From Nostoc sp. UHCC 0302 (GTDB taxonomy: Bacteria; Cyanobacteriota; Cyanobacteriia; Cyanobacteriales; Nostocaceae), in NCBI RefSeq assembly GCF_038096175.1, contig NZ_CP151100.1:62001-126000 (forward strand): a stretch of 64,000 nt of DNA, given 5' to 3'. A program made the translations under genes and the position numbers. The notes below the pieces were generated by a model. It was given only the letters and a program-made list of their open reading frames with translations. It made no database searches and was not told the DNA's origin. This document shows, piece by piece, positions 53,082 to 62,623 of this stretch (position 1 is its first letter; every line of letters begins with the position of its first letter).

Positions 53082-53355
53082 TTTTCAATTTAATATCCCA
53101 GAATTTTAACAAAGACACAAGAACAGTTAATAAAAACTTAATCACTTATTCTTAATCGCTTTTTAAGTTTGACTTCTATTTACTCACCTGTGCTTATTAT
53201 CACACTAAGTTTTGTTCTCGTTTGCCTTAAGAAGTGCTAAAGAGCTTCGTCATCCTGGGGAGTGATGAGATAATGTATGGGGATAAGGTGATCAGGGCGA
53301 TTAAGTGGTCTTAATTCGCCAAGCTAGTAGTTGTTTTTGATTCTATAAATCAATA

Positions 53356-53518
53356 TTAACTCATATCTTGCACCTCTACGTACAACCCCAGGTAAAGTAA
53401 AAAGATGCGTGATAAAGCTACCTCATTTATATAAGTTTTTAACGCTAAATCAATGGTTTCAAATTTTTACTGAGTAGTAAAATTACATCAATTCTTCTTG
53501 GTGCAAGATGTGAGTTAA
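53356..53518. repeat. MITE-like element, family 3 (163 bp)
   Basis: Terminal inverted repeats TTAACTCATATCTTGCACC (53356-53374) and GGTGCAAGATGTGAGTTAA (53500-53518), matching at 18 of 19 positions. Non-coding interior. No clear target duplication. Overlaps the end of a short minus-strand open frame. Confidence 0.65.
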
Positions 53519-53624
53519 GGTAAAAAACTTTAGAATATTCTAATTGTTTTTCTTCAATGGCTTTTCTTGTTTCGATATTAATTAACTCGGAAAATCTTGT
53601 TTGACGCCAAGTTCTATTAATCAT
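53445..53624 (-). CDS. Short frame (59 aa), possibly a gene fragment
   Basis: MINRTWRQTRFSELINIETR, KAIEEKQLEYSKVFYLNSH, then codons inside the family 3 MITE-like element. The first 35 residues look like protein, the rest is repeat DNA. Most likely a truncated gene. No other gene is seen between 53082 and 53954. Confidence 0.25.
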   Translation of the reverse strand: MINRTWRQTRFSELINIETRKAIEEKQLEYSKVFYLNSHLAPRRIDVILLLSKNLKPLI

Positions 53625-53954
53625 ATTTTCTTCACTTAACTAAATAATAAAGCTAATAATAATGTCCTGGCATATACCTTGTTCCGGAAATTCTGGGTTA
53701 TTCTAGATTTCAGGCATCTGAATATTCTTATCTGCGGGTAAGATTGTAGAATTTTTGTTAGTTAGATATTTACATTTAATGTTAATTAAATGTTGAAACT
53801 CTTATAATTTCGTTGATTATTCTAAAAGCATAATTTTTGGCAGTTCTCAAAACCTCACATGATAAGAGACGTTTTCAATTCATATTAGTCATTACTTATA
53901 ATTCTAGAGGCGTTACGCTTTATGTAAGGAAATAAATTTAGTTAAGATTCCAAA

Positions 53955-54464
53955 ATGTCCTCACCACAAATCCAATCCTACGGTTGTAATAGCTCTTTAG
54001 ACCAGCCTTCATCCACTCTGCCGTCGTGGAAAATCAAACTGCTGTATGATGGTCAATGTCCCTTGTGTCTGCGTGAGGTTAACTTTTTGAAGAAGCGGGA
54101 CGCAGGTCGAGGACTGGTAGCGTTTGTAGATATTGCAGCTGATGACTACAGCCCCCAAGCACATGGCAATGTTGACTATGAAACTGCAATGGGGCGTATT
54201 CATGCTGTGTTGCCAGACGGAACGCTAGTTAAAAATGTTGAGGTTTTCCATCGCATTTACGAAATTCTGGGGATGGGTTGGGTCTATGCTGCAACTTCCT
54301 TACCAGTTATCGGTGCTATTGCCGACTTCCTATATGGAATTTGGGCAGATTGGCGACTTTTCTTAACAGGACGACCAGATTTAGCGACTATTGTACGAGA
54401 GCGTTCTTCTCGACTTGCTTGCAAGACCCAAAGCCGTTGTCGCTTAATGGATGGAGATGACTAA
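53955..54464 (+). CDS. DCC-family (DUF393) thiol-disulfide oxidoreductase-like protein
   Basis: 169 residues. Core: IKLLYDGQCPLCLREVNFLK (DxxCxxC active-site motif near residue 30-40), LVAFVDIAADDYSP, MGRIHAVLPDGTLVKNVEVF and IYEILGMGWVYAATSLPVIG, typical of the DCC family, thought to have a thioredoxin-like fold. Redox partner and substrate unknown. ATG at 53955. Confidence 0.85.
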   Translation: MSSPQIQSYGCNSSLDQPSSTLPSWKIKLLYDGQCPLCLREVNFLKKRDAGRGLVAFVDIAADDYSPQAHGNVDYETAMGRIHAVLPDGTLVKNVEVFHRIYEILGMGWVYAATSLPVIGAIADFLYGIWADWRLFLTGRPDLATIVRERSSRLACKTQSRCRLMDGDD

Positions 54465-54604
54465 GCCCAGTTTCACAATAAACGATGTTTTACTAAAACT
54501 GAAGTCACAGGTGAACAGGTGTAGCACATCATTGAGGCGCTGCTGGAAAAATTGGTAGTGATGGTGCAGGAGTAGGGGAATGTCGGGGCGATTGCTCTAC
54601 TCCT

Positions 54605-54757
54605 ACTCAAGCAGTTTTCCGTATTGCTTCAAGTTCCTCACCACAATTACACTACTGTGTTGGTTGGCTATGAGGCACAATGGTTACCTCGCCTCAGAGC
54701 GATACTACCAGACAAGCTGTTTGACTTTGGTGTGCGTAAACGGTTGAACCTGCCTTA
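54605..54757 (+). pseudogene. Possible C-terminal fragment of a short-chain dehydrogenase
   Basis: Reads LLKQFSVLLQVPHHNYTTVL, VGYEAQWLPRLRAILPDKLF, DFGVRKRLNLP then stop. The pattern resembles the C-terminal tail of membrane-associated short-chain dehydrogenases. There is no start and the upstream frame is lost. Confidence 0.3.
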
Positions 54758-54828
54758 AACCACAGCATGATTTAATTTGGTAACTAATTCGGAACTCCAG
54801 TTGCTCTCCACAGTAGCAATGTCTAGTA

Positions 54829-54975
54829 TTAGGGGCTGGCTGGAGTTACAGATGGTGCTGAGGGTGATGGTGATGCTGGTGGTGTTGTTGGAGCCTCTGT
54901 AGTAGACTGACAGGCCCCTATAAGTACACTTAGCCCAAAAGCTGAAACTAGAAAAATAAATTTTTTGTTCATCAT
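54829..54975 (-). CDS. Small lipoprotein (48 aa)
   Basis: MMNKKFIFLVSAFGLSVLIG then AC: a lipoprotein signal peptide with lipobox LIGAC, followed by a short Thr/Pro/Ser-rich tail (STTEAPTTPPASPSPSAPSV). A second ATG one codon later. Complete, too short for most gene finders. Confidence 0.6.
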   Translation of the reverse strand: MMNKKFIFLVSAFGLSVLIGACQSTTEAPTTPPASPSPSAPSVTPASP

Positions 54976-55050
54976 TCCTATGCGAATAACTTACTTGAGA
55001 TGAGCAAATCATCTCTGAAAATATCGCTATGTAATGCTGAGTTTTTCATA

Positions 55051-55573
55051 TTTTACGTCTCTGTGGTCAGTTCATTATCCTCAAGCACTGATTTTTTCTT
55101 AGGGTGACCGAATCCATTAAACATAGCTGTATTGAGTAAACACAATTAAATGCCCAAAATCAACACAGCGATCGCACTTGTGCAACATCTGCAATTCCAC
55201 ACTCACGTTGCCCCATGCTGCCTTTATAACAGTGCGACAGTGGGAGGAGCAATTGTGATTGCTAGTGGTAAAGCCAATGCATCTATGGTGCTACTTTTTC
55301 TTTGAACAGCTTACCTGGAGAAAACGCAGGAACTTTGGTAGCTGGAATGGTCATTGTTTCTTGGGTTTTGGGATTACGCCCCTCGCGCTGGGAGCGTTCC
55401 CGCCGCTCAAATGAGCCAAACCCTACCAGCGTTACCTTCTCCCCATTTGCTACAGCCTCTGTCACGACTTCTAAAAAAGCACTGATGATTTCATCAGCTT
55501 GCTTTTTTGTGACGTTGGCTTTTGCTGCTACAGCATCCACTAGTTCGCCTTTGTTCATAAATCACCCTGAAGT
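55051..55573. repeat. Segmental duplication, copy B (HU gene and flanks)
   Basis: Partner of 50883-51430. The part matching the 110-residue gene is reduced to 23 codons (55053-55124, MFNGFGHPKKKSVLEDNELT...), ending in a new stop. Confidence 0.85.
55283..55558 (-). CDS. HU-family DNA-binding protein, copy 2
   Basis: 91 residues, near-identical to 51139-51414 (Glu23, Val42, Gln57, Lys75, Ala77 here). All HU landmarks present: KKQADEIISAFLEVVTEAVA, VGFGSFERRERSQ, GRNPKTQETMTIPATK. Both copies appear functional, since changes are few and conservative. A histone-like nucleoid protein that binds and bends DNA. ATAAATCACCCTGAAG upstream is shared with copy 1, so the promoter-proximal region was duplicated too. 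Confidence 0.93.
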   Translation of the reverse strand: MNKGELVDAVAAKANVTKKQADEIISAFLEVVTEAVANGEKVTLVGFGSFERRERSQREGRNPKTQETMTIPATKVPAFSPGKLFKEKVAP

Positions 55574-55758
55574 ATAGCGATCGCTTGTGACAAAGCAGTA
55601 CACTTGCTATGTACAAAAAATCAAAGAGTGCAATGGCGTACCCACCCGCCGTAGGCTATGAGTATTGTGTAGGGTGATTTATTTCTCTCATGCAAATTTA
55701 ACCTTAACTTACCTGAATGCAACCTATACTTTAGCTGTATTTTCTAACAAAGAATTTT

Positions 55759-56718
55759 ATGCTGAAGTTACATTCTTTCGCTAAGTTTTCTTTATTAACA
55801 CTATTATCAACAATCCTGATTTGGCAGTACCCAGCTTTTGCTTGGAATAAGTCTGGACACATGGTTTCAGGAGCGATCACCTACAGCGAACTCAAGCAGA
55901 ATCATCAAGAAGTAATTGAGAAAATGGTTGCCATTTTAAAAGAACACCCTGAATACTCTAAATTTGAGCAGCAGTGGAATTCCCTCAAACAATCTAATAT
56001 TTCTGCTGAAAATAAAAATTTGTACTTGTTTATGTGGGCGGCAAAATGGCCAGATGAAGCCCGTGGCAATCAAACATTTGATCACCCTACTTGGCACTAC
56101 ATAAATTTTCCTTATCAACCAGGCAGTTCTTCAAATTCAATTCCTCGTCAAATTCCTGGTGAAGAAAATATTATATTTGCTTTTCAAAAAAATCTTGATA
56201 TTGTTCAAAGTAATGCCACTAACAGCGAAAAAGCAGTTGCGATATGCTGGCTATTCCATCTAGTAGGAGATGTGCATCAGCCATTGCATACCACCAAATT
56301 AATTACTAACCAGTATCCAGAACCAGAAGGTGATAGAGGCGGTACACGTTTTTATATTAGAGTTAAACCAGATAGTCAAACAATTAGTTTGCATAAATTC
56401 TGGGATGACCTCATACTAGGCTCAGAAAATTTTCAAACTGTTCGCAACACCGCAACCAAGATAAGAGCCTCCTATCAACGCAGTAAATTACCAGAATTAA
56501 GAGAAACTCAATTTAATAATTGGGCAAAAGTAGAGAGTTTTAATATCGCTAAACAAAAAGCATATCTCAATGGGAAACTTTCTGGCAGTAGTGATAAAAG
56601 TGATGGAAAGCCGTTACCGCCAAATTATGCTGCTACCGCCAAACCAATAGCAGAACGTCGGATGAGCTTGGCAGGCTACCGTCTAGCTGATGTGCTTAAC
56701 AAACTGTTCGGCAAGTGA
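55759..56718 (+). CDS. S1/P1-family zinc nuclease, secreted
   Basis: 319 residues with a signal peptide (LLTLLSTILIWQYPAFA). Mature protein starts at WNKSGHM, as in S1/P1 nucleases, where the N-terminal Trp and a nearby His bind zinc. Other ligands: KWPDEARGN, TWHYINFPY, WLFHLVGDVHQPLHTT, PEGDRGGTRF and LHKFWDDLIL. All zinc-binding positions appear kept, so it should cut single-stranded DNA and RNA, probably in the periplasm or outside the cell, perhaps for phosphate or nucleotide scavenging. Stand-alone gene. Confidence 0.9.
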   Translation: MLKLHSFAKFSLLTLLSTILIWQYPAFAWNKSGHMVSGAITYSELKQNHQEVIEKMVAILKEHPEYSKFEQQWNSLKQSNISAENKNLYLFMWAAKWPDEARGNQTFDHPTWHYINFPYQPGSSSNSIPRQIPGEENIIFAFQKNLDIVQSNATNSEKAVAICWLFHLVGDVHQPLHTTKLITNQYPEPEGDRGGTRFYIRVKPDSQTISLHKFWDDLILGSENFQTVRNTATKIRASYQRSKLPELRETQFNNWAKVESFNIAKQKAYLNGKLSGSSDKSDGKPLPPNYAATAKPIAERRMSLAGYRLADVLNKLFGK

Positions 56719-57096
56719 TAAAAGATATACAATCTCTTTTGCTCTCCACTTACATGATGTGGGTGGTTTTTGATTTTACTAGAGTGATCGTCTCACCCTA
56801 AAAATACAAGCGTTCGCATGATTGCGTCTCGTAGAGAGGAAAAATTGGGAGTGCGATCGCATCATCTGAGGTTTCCGCCAGAATCGTTAAAAAGTTCAGG
56901 AACGACGGGGTTGTCAAGTATTAAAAAGCGCTTACAGTAATCAAAGCTCTTACACCATGCTACAAAAAGCGGTGATGGTAAGTTTTAATTTCTTGGGCAT
57001 ACCGTTTCGTTTCTAAATTATTGGTTAACTAAAACTGCAACAGCACATTCGTGTTCTGGTATCCCAGTTGAGGGTAAACATTACGTTTATCCAGAA
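56719..57096. other. Intergenic, no gene seen
   Basis: AT-rich with one HIP1 site (GCGATCGC); no open frame or structure of note. Confidence 0.4.
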
Positions 57097-57456
57097 ATGG
57101 CCAATAATCAACAAAAGCAATGCCAACTCTGCCAAAGACAGATGGAATATTTGACTGTCCATCACTTAGTTCCACGACAAAATACCAAACGCAAAAAACA
57201 AGACCCAGGCCCAACAGCAAATATTTGTTCTGCCTGCCATCGCCAGATTCATGTTTTATTCGATAATAAGCTGCTAGCCCTTGAACTCAACACTTTAGAC
57301 AAGCTTAAAGATGAACCGCAAATGCAGAAATTTTTGGTTTGGGTAAGAAAGCTTTTCCCCAGGGAAGCGGGTATCAGTCCATCGCTAAAAAATAAGGTAG
57401 GATGGCGTAAGCGCGTTGCTCCCGGCGAATATGCGATCACACGACTTGTACCCTAA
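57097..57456 (+). CDS. HNH endonuclease family protein
   Basis: 119 residues. HNH-type core: CQLCQRQMEYLTVHHLVPRQ, then PTANICSACHRQIHVLFDNK (CxxC pairs for zinc, catalytic HH, final His). A helical C-terminus follows (TLDKLKDEPQMQKFLVWVRK). Stand-alone HNH proteins of this size are common in cyanobacteria; the DNA target is unknown. ATG at 57097. Confidence 0.85.
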   Translation: MANNQQKQCQLCQRQMEYLTVHHLVPRQNTKRKKQDPGPTANICSACHRQIHVLFDNKLLALELNTLDKLKDEPQMQKFLVWVRKLFPREAGISPSLKNKVGWRKRVAPGEYAITRLVP

Positions 57457-57521
57457 TGATAGATACGCTCTTGAATTTAGAGTAGTAAGCAAGGGTGATA
57501 TCAGTTATTGCAAACATTACT

Positions 57522-57869
57522 ATGACTAACCCTCAACCTCTACTGCCACAACCCGAACTAGAAAGAGCAGGAATTACATTTGAGCAGTATGAAGAATTTA
57601 CTCCCGAAAAGTTGGAACTCTGGGACGGATACCTGGGCTACAGCTCCCAAAATCAACTTGGGTTTCATTTGGCTATTTTGAGAAATATGGGACTACTGAC
57701 AGCAATTCGTCACACAGAATTGTCACTGTGGATAGAAGCCCTAAACCGTCATATTCGAGAAAAACTACAAATCGTTGATGCCCCACCAGAAGTAATCGAA
57801 ATAATGTTAGATCGCCTAAATCAAGCAGTGTCAGATTTGACCGCAGTGGCAGAGTATTTGGAGGAATAA
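57522..57869 (+). CDS. Unrecognised small protein
   Basis: 115 residues from ATG 57522 (a GTG at 57495 is less likely). Pro-rich start, then LERAGITFEQYEEFTPEKLE, LWDGYLGY and LDRLNQAVSDLTAVAEYLEE. The ELxDGxL-type phrase recalls Uma2 leaders but the nuclease core is absent. Similar small proteins may act with nucleases; no firm family. Confidence 0.5.
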   Translation: MTNPQPLLPQPELERAGITFEQYEEFTPEKLELWDGYLGYSSQNQLGFHLAILRNMGLLTAIRHTELSLWIEALNRHIREKLQIVDAPPEVIEIMLDRLNQAVSDLTAVAEYLEE

Positions 57870-57970
57870 TGTGGCAGATGTCGGGGCAACCATGCTGGGT
57901 AAGGCAAAGACGTTTTAATATTGCTGTATTCTTATAGTCAATGTTTTTACTTTTAAATACCCACTTAATA

Positions 57971-58624
57971 ATGCATCATTCATACATTGCATGGCTTGTC
58001 CCAGCAGTCTTGGCTTTAATTGGTTTTGGGCTAGATATAAAAAGTGCGACAGCACAAACTAATTACAAATTCAATGCCACTTATGACGTATTCTCCACAT
58101 CTAAGCCTGTCACGTTGGATGTTTCAGCAACAACTATTTCAGGGCAAAGTATTGATGCTGCTTATGATTTAACGAAAGTTAGCGGTTTAACATACAGCCA
58201 AATTAACTTTGCTACTGGAGAGTTCCGTTTTAACACAGATGCTGTTACATTTGGCTTACAAGGCTTGCCAGTAGGCGAAGTAGTGTTGTTTGGTAAAGGC
58301 AGTAATAAATTGTTTGGCACAAATAACGCTACTGGAGTAATTGACTTCTTCTCCTCAAAAGGGACTGCTACAAATATTTTTACTATTACTAGTGGCGAAG
58401 GTTTATTTAAAGGCGCTGTCGGCACACTCACACTTGAGGAAGTTTATCAAATCAGTCTAGACCCAAATATTCCTACCACAGGCACATCGAAAGTAAATGG
58501 AACTATCCAGGTATTTGAGGAAACAGTTCCAGAGCCAAATACTGCCACTACCTCGGCTCTTATAGGCTTGATGGGGGCGGCTTTTTGGCTACGACGGCAA
58601 AGAAATACGCCCACTTCTAGCTGA
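57971..58624 (+). CDS. PEP-CTERM sorting-domain protein
   Basis: 217 residues from ATG 57971, which places a signal peptide at the N-terminus (IAWLVPAVLALIGFGLDIKS, cleavage near ATAQ); ATG 57941 adds ten residues. The C-terminus is a PEP-CTERM tail: VPEPNTATTSALIGLMGAAF, WLRRQR (PEP motif, helix, basic end). The middle is beta-rich (VTLDVSATTISGQSIDAAYD). Exported and processed by an exosortase-type system, likely destined for the cell surface or extracellular matrix together with exopolysaccharide. Confidence 0.8.
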   Translation: MHHSYIAWLVPAVLALIGFGLDIKSATAQTNYKFNATYDVFSTSKPVTLDVSATTISGQSIDAAYDLTKVSGLTYSQINFATGEFRFNTDAVTFGLQGLPVGEVVLFGKGSNKLFGTNNATGVIDFFSSKGTATNIFTITSGEGLFKGAVGTLTLEEVYQISLDPNIPTTGTSKVNGTIQVFEETVPEPNTATTSALIGLMGAAFWLRRQRNTPTSS

Positions 58625-58637
58625 TAAAAGAACATAA

Positions 58638-58905
58638 CCCTGTTCTGTCACTTTGGGAGAAACCAATGCCTAAAAGCCTTTAAGAGCCTGTCAAGAAACA
58701 ACTTTTACAATTTGCTACCTAAAAAGCTTACTAAGAAAGCATTTCTAACTAAAAAGAAGGAAGGTTGTTTTGTGACAAACTCTAAGAGCTTTATTTTCCA
58801 GCTTTTTGCGGAAAATTTTAGTTCTAGGAGAAAATAAAGCTTTAAACTTTGACTAATTCAAAGTTTCAGAATCAGGCTTGGATAATGTTTTCCAAAAGCG
58901 ACCAA
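58638..58905. repeat. MITE-like element, family 1 copy B (~268 bp)
   Basis: Left end CCCTGTTCTGTCACTTTGGG as in 32973-33146. Interior similarity: CTTTATTTTCCAG, GAAAATAAAGC, and GGCTTGGATAATGTTTTCC at the right. About 100 extra bases lie in the left half, and the right terminal repeat is degenerate. Non-coding. Confidence 0.6.
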
Positions 58906-58926
58906 GAAGGTTAAGTAACAAAATTC

Positions 58927-59276
58927 CTAGTTGAGTCTACAGCTTGCAGTAGGTTCTACATTCAAGAAAGTTCCTTCGCGGGATGTAATTGAACGCAACT
59001 GCTGGATAAAAGCCTTAAATCTGGCATCAGTTATGCCGAAGCCAGCTTCAGCACAAGCAGATAACCCACCTTCGATGGGAATTGGAGCGCCTTCTCTTGG
59101 GCTATATACAATAAATTTATCAACAGTACCAGTACCAACCGCAAACCCGATAACTTGGCGAACTGTTCGCAAAGCGGCATTATCTAATGCACCACCAATA
59201 CTGCCAATACTGATATTAACCGCACGACTTTCAGCTAATGCTGGCGTACTCATCGACAATACTGCCCCGACAATCA
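58927..59276 (-). pseudogene. Secreted protein of unknown function, main part (signal peptide split by IS4)
   Basis: Encodes the end of a signal peptide (IVGAVLSMSTPALA) and a mature domain with RAVNISIGSIGGALDNAALR and ACAEAGFGITDARFKAFIQQ, two cysteines. The basic start of the signal peptide is on the far side of the IS4 at 62769-62790 (MKSFTCLM). Removing the IS and one TCAAACAGG rejoins MKSFTCLMIVGAVLSM in frame, giving a 123-residue secreted protein. A local ATG at 59277 could start a poor signal peptide. No family recognised. Confidence 0.75.
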
Positions 59277-59318
59277 TCAAACAGGCATCAGTGAGAGGTT
59301 AGAGTGATTGCACTTTTG

Positions 59319-59738
59319 TCAAGAGGGTGCGGGAAAAGGCGATAAATCCAGCTTGGAGACTGGTTTTCGCAGGGCTTTAACTACTCCTAAATCTTGATTT
59401 TCTTTGGCAGCGAAGTACTTAATTGGGTCATCCGCCTTACCTTTATCATAGGCGACACTAAAATGATATAAACCACGAAAAATCATCTCTAAAGAAATGC
59501 GGTCAAATGGCAAAGATAATTCGTCTGCAACCGCATCTCCCAAGTCAACCAATACTGCATAAAAGAGCCAAGTTGCCCACACTTGTAACTTCACACCATT
59601 AATAGAACCAGTCCATAAATATGACAGTCCCAATAAACGCTTGACCACGTAAAAAGCTTCTTCAACTCTCCATCTTCGGCGATATAAATCTGCGACAACG
59701 TAAGGAGGTAAGATTTGTGGGTCGAGGACAGAAGTAAT
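59319..59738 (-). pseudogene. IS4-family transposase, C-terminal part
   Basis: Continues 61602-62489 after removal of the nested IS1380: SYSYI joins TSVLDPQILPPYVVADLYRR in frame. Contains the YRRRWRVEEAFYVVKRLLGL block with the catalytic Glu. Split, so inactive unless the inner element excises. Confidence 0.85.
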
Positions 59739-61597
59739 CCCGGATTTCTCACAAAGCTTGAAGGAATAGGGGTCAAAAACTGCCAAAATGTATATTGCAA
59801 AAGAGTTTCAGCAGTTTGAAGTATGACCCCAAATAAAAACGATTGTATACCGGAACAGTTCAGATTTGAACCTGTAAAGTCATGTCCAGTTATAGTTAAT
59901 TTCAAGGGTAAACCTGTAACATCGGATGCAGGACTAATACTAATTGCGGAACTGGACAGAAAAAGAGAAATAACATCACGGCTGGCAGCATGTTTCAAAG
60001 ACTACCGAGAGCCAAATAAAATTCTGCATCCAATTAATAGCTTAATTGCACAAAGAATATATGGCTTAATCATGGGCTATGAAGACTTAAATGACCACGA
60101 AACTCTACGCCATGATGCGATATTTGCACTTGCAGTTGGAAAAGTGATTAATTCGGAGCAAGAATCAATTACATTGGCGGGAAAAAGTACCTTAAATCGT
60201 ATCGAGCATTGTCCAGAAAACGTATCATCAAGAGTGGATAGTCGATATCACCGCATTGAACATGATGCAGAAGCGATAGAAAATCTTTTGGTTGAAATAT
60301 TTTTAGAATCCTACCCAAAACCTCCACGAGAGATAATTTTGGATTTAGATGTTACTGATGATTTAGTTCATGGTAATCAAGAAGAAACATTTTTTAATCC
60401 CTATTATCGGGGATATTGTTATGCTCCACTTTATATTTTCTGCGGTCAACAAATACTAGCAGCAAAACTTCGTGCATCTAACGTAGACCCAGCAGAAGGG
60501 GGATTGTCAGAATTACAACGGGTCATAAAAATAATACGTTCACGATGGAAGGATGTGAAAATTATTATTCGTGGAGATAGCGCTTATTCTAGAGAAGATA
60601 TTATGTCATGGTGTGAATCTCAAACTGAAATTGATTATGTGTTTGGACTGGCACAAAATCCGAGGCTAATTCAGCTATCTCAATCAATAAAGCATCGTGC
60701 ATCTGAAGAATACTCAGGAAGGCTTAAACCGATAGTCGATTTTTTTGAAACCTTATTCTCCCCATCACCAGATTTAACAAATGATGCAGCAGCATTTGTT
60801 AATAACTCAGTTTGGTATTGTTCTCTTGACTATCAAACTCTAGATAGCTGGAGCCATAGTCGTCGTGTTGTTGCCAAAGTTGAATATAGCTATGAAGAAG
60901 TCGATACTCGCTTTGTAGTCACTTCGCTCCCTGTTAATAAAATCCCGCCAGGGCGACTTTATACTCAAAAGTACTGCCCGCGCGGGAATATGGAAAATTG
61001 TTTAAAAGAACAAAAGCTAGGGTTACATAGTGATAGAACAAGTACCCATACGTTTGAAGGAAATCAATTACGTTTGTGGTTTGCGTCTATTGCTTATATT
61101 TTGATGAATGCTCTACGAGAACAATGTTTAGCAAAGACGGAATTCAAAAATGCAACTGTTGAGACTATACGCACAAAATTATTGAAGCTAGGAGCCGTCA
61201 TTACTATTAGTCAACGACTAATTTTAATCGCAATTAGTAGTGCCTGCCCTTATAAAGAGATTTTCGCAATGGTTTATAAGAGTTTATCTCAATTACCTTG
61301 CCCTGGCTGATAATGACCTAATTGAATTCATAAGTAATAACTGATTTTGATTTTTAATAGCTGGTTTTTAGGGTTATTTTACTTGATTTAAACCCATGAC
61401 TTGGCATATCAATTTTTATTACTAGAAGTTAGTCTTTTCAGTATTTATTGCTTTTGATGTATTTTATATATCTTTAATGGGGTCGGTCTTTACTTTGAGT
61501 TGCCCACGTTCTGGAGGTATTTTGATGATGTATTAATTAAATCATCTTAAATTTGGCTAATCCAAGCATTTTTTTTCTCACTTGTGAGAAATCCGGG
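59739..61597 (+). mobile_element. IS1380-family element, copy B (1859 bp)
   Basis: Terminal repeats CCCGGATTTCTCACAA and TTGTGAGAAATCCGGG as in copy A (30988-32822), with a 4-bp duplication TAAT (59735-59738 and 61598-61601). Confidence 0.92.
59823..61310 (+). CDS. IS1380-family transposase, copy B
   Basis: 495 residues, same length as the copy at 31072-32559 and closely related, with scattered substitutions. Catalytic regions ILDLDVTDDLVHGNQEE, VKIIIRGDSAYSREDIMSWC and YCPRGNMENCLKEQK are kept, although DMENR has become NMENC. Complete frame; DDE transposase of the nested element. Confidence 0.92.
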   Translation: MTPNKNDCIPEQFRFEPVKSCPVIVNFKGKPVTSDAGLILIAELDRKREITSRLAACFKDYREPNKILHPINSLIAQRIYGLIMGYEDLNDHETLRHDAIFALAVGKVINSEQESITLAGKSTLNRIEHCPENVSSRVDSRYHRIEHDAEAIENLLVEIFLESYPKPPREIILDLDVTDDLVHGNQEETFFNPYYRGYCYAPLYIFCGQQILAAKLRASNVDPAEGGLSELQRVIKIIRSRWKDVKIIIRGDSAYSREDIMSWCESQTEIDYVFGLAQNPRLIQLSQSIKHRASEEYSGRLKPIVDFFETLFSPSPDLTNDAAAFVNNSVWYCSLDYQTLDSWSHSRRVVAKVEYSYEEVDTRFVVTSLPVNKIPPGRLYTQKYCPRGNMENCLKEQKLGLHSDRTSTHTFEGNQLRLWFASIAYILMNALREQCLAKTEFKNATVETIRTKLLKLGAVITISQRLILIAISSACPYKEIFAMVYKSLSQLPCPG

Positions 61598-61601
61598 TAA
61601 T

Positions 61602-62489
61602 ATAAGAATAGCTAGTTTTACCAACCTTAATTTCTATTAAACGTAAAGTAAGCACTGGTGCACCACGACGAACAGTTCCAAGTTGAATCAATCGGTCTTT
61701 AACTGAATGGTCATAGCTGAAAATTTTTAAGTACTTAATAGATGCTTTGGCTTTTAAACGAGTAATAAAATGAACTTCTTGGTTAATGAGTTGTTGTAAA
61801 AAGTGGAAATGATAAAAACCTCTATCAAGTAAGATCAGAGTTTTAGCAGGTAGTAGTTTCAGCAATGGAGCTTCAAAGTTAGTTTCTGATGCAGCAGGAT
61901 TAGTGTGAAACCAAACTTCAATAGGTAAGCGATTGACTAAATCAATAACTGTACAAATCTTTCCTGCTAATTGACCTGTTTTCAAGTCTTCTAGGCTTTT
62001 TAGCTTTCGGAATAAGGCTTCTAATGTAGACCCGTCAGCTATCCAAATTCGTTCAAAATTAAGAAGTGCAAATTTAACACTATCAGGAAGTGGTCGCTTC
62101 AGCCGTCGTTGCCAATTAAGTTGTAACTGAGGTAGTAAATCTTTAAATACTCGCTCAAATAATTCAGATGGGAATACTAAAAATCTTTCAGAAAGAGATT
62201 GTTGAGCAATTATTCTAGAACGACACCACAATAAATCTTCTCTTGCTAAAAGCCTTGTTAATTCTTGAACTCCAGGAACTTGTCGCCACAATAAAGTTAA
62301 TACTGCTGCTACCATGAAGGATAGGTTGATAATTCTATCTCGTAAACCTAACTGCTTATAGTATTTTTGTTGAGCAAAGATAGCTGGAGTTAGTAACTCT
62401 TCTAAATGCGACGCAATCGCTTCATTATCTATGGTAGGAGTATTATGCTTTTGCGCGTGGTCGGAGTTTCGTTTTGCAGCTTTGGGCAT
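61602..62489 (-). pseudogene. IS4-family transposase, N-terminal part
   Basis: From ATG 62489 (MPKAAKRNSDHAQKHN): HLEELLTPAIFAQQKYYKQL, LTLLWRQVPGVQELTRLLAR, NFERIWIADGSTLEALFRKL (first Asp) and KTLILLDRGFYHFHFLQQLI (second Asp). The frame is open upstream to 62555 but MPKAAKRN is the natural start. Joined to 59738-59319 it makes a full-size IS4 transposase of about 435 residues. Confidence 0.85.
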
Positions 62490-62623
62490 AGTAGTCAACA
62501 AGCACTTTTCATTACCGCATTTGATTACTGAATTTACAATAATAATGAAACTCACTTTTGAAAAATTTATTCTCTCGTTACAATACTTTTTTGCCTCACA
62601 TTTTAGCCGTTAAAAACTTATAG

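Noticed and set aside
54755-55012. 85-codon minus-strand frame
   Set aside because: The overlapping frame with a lipoprotein signal peptide and lipobox (54829-54975) is a much better gene.
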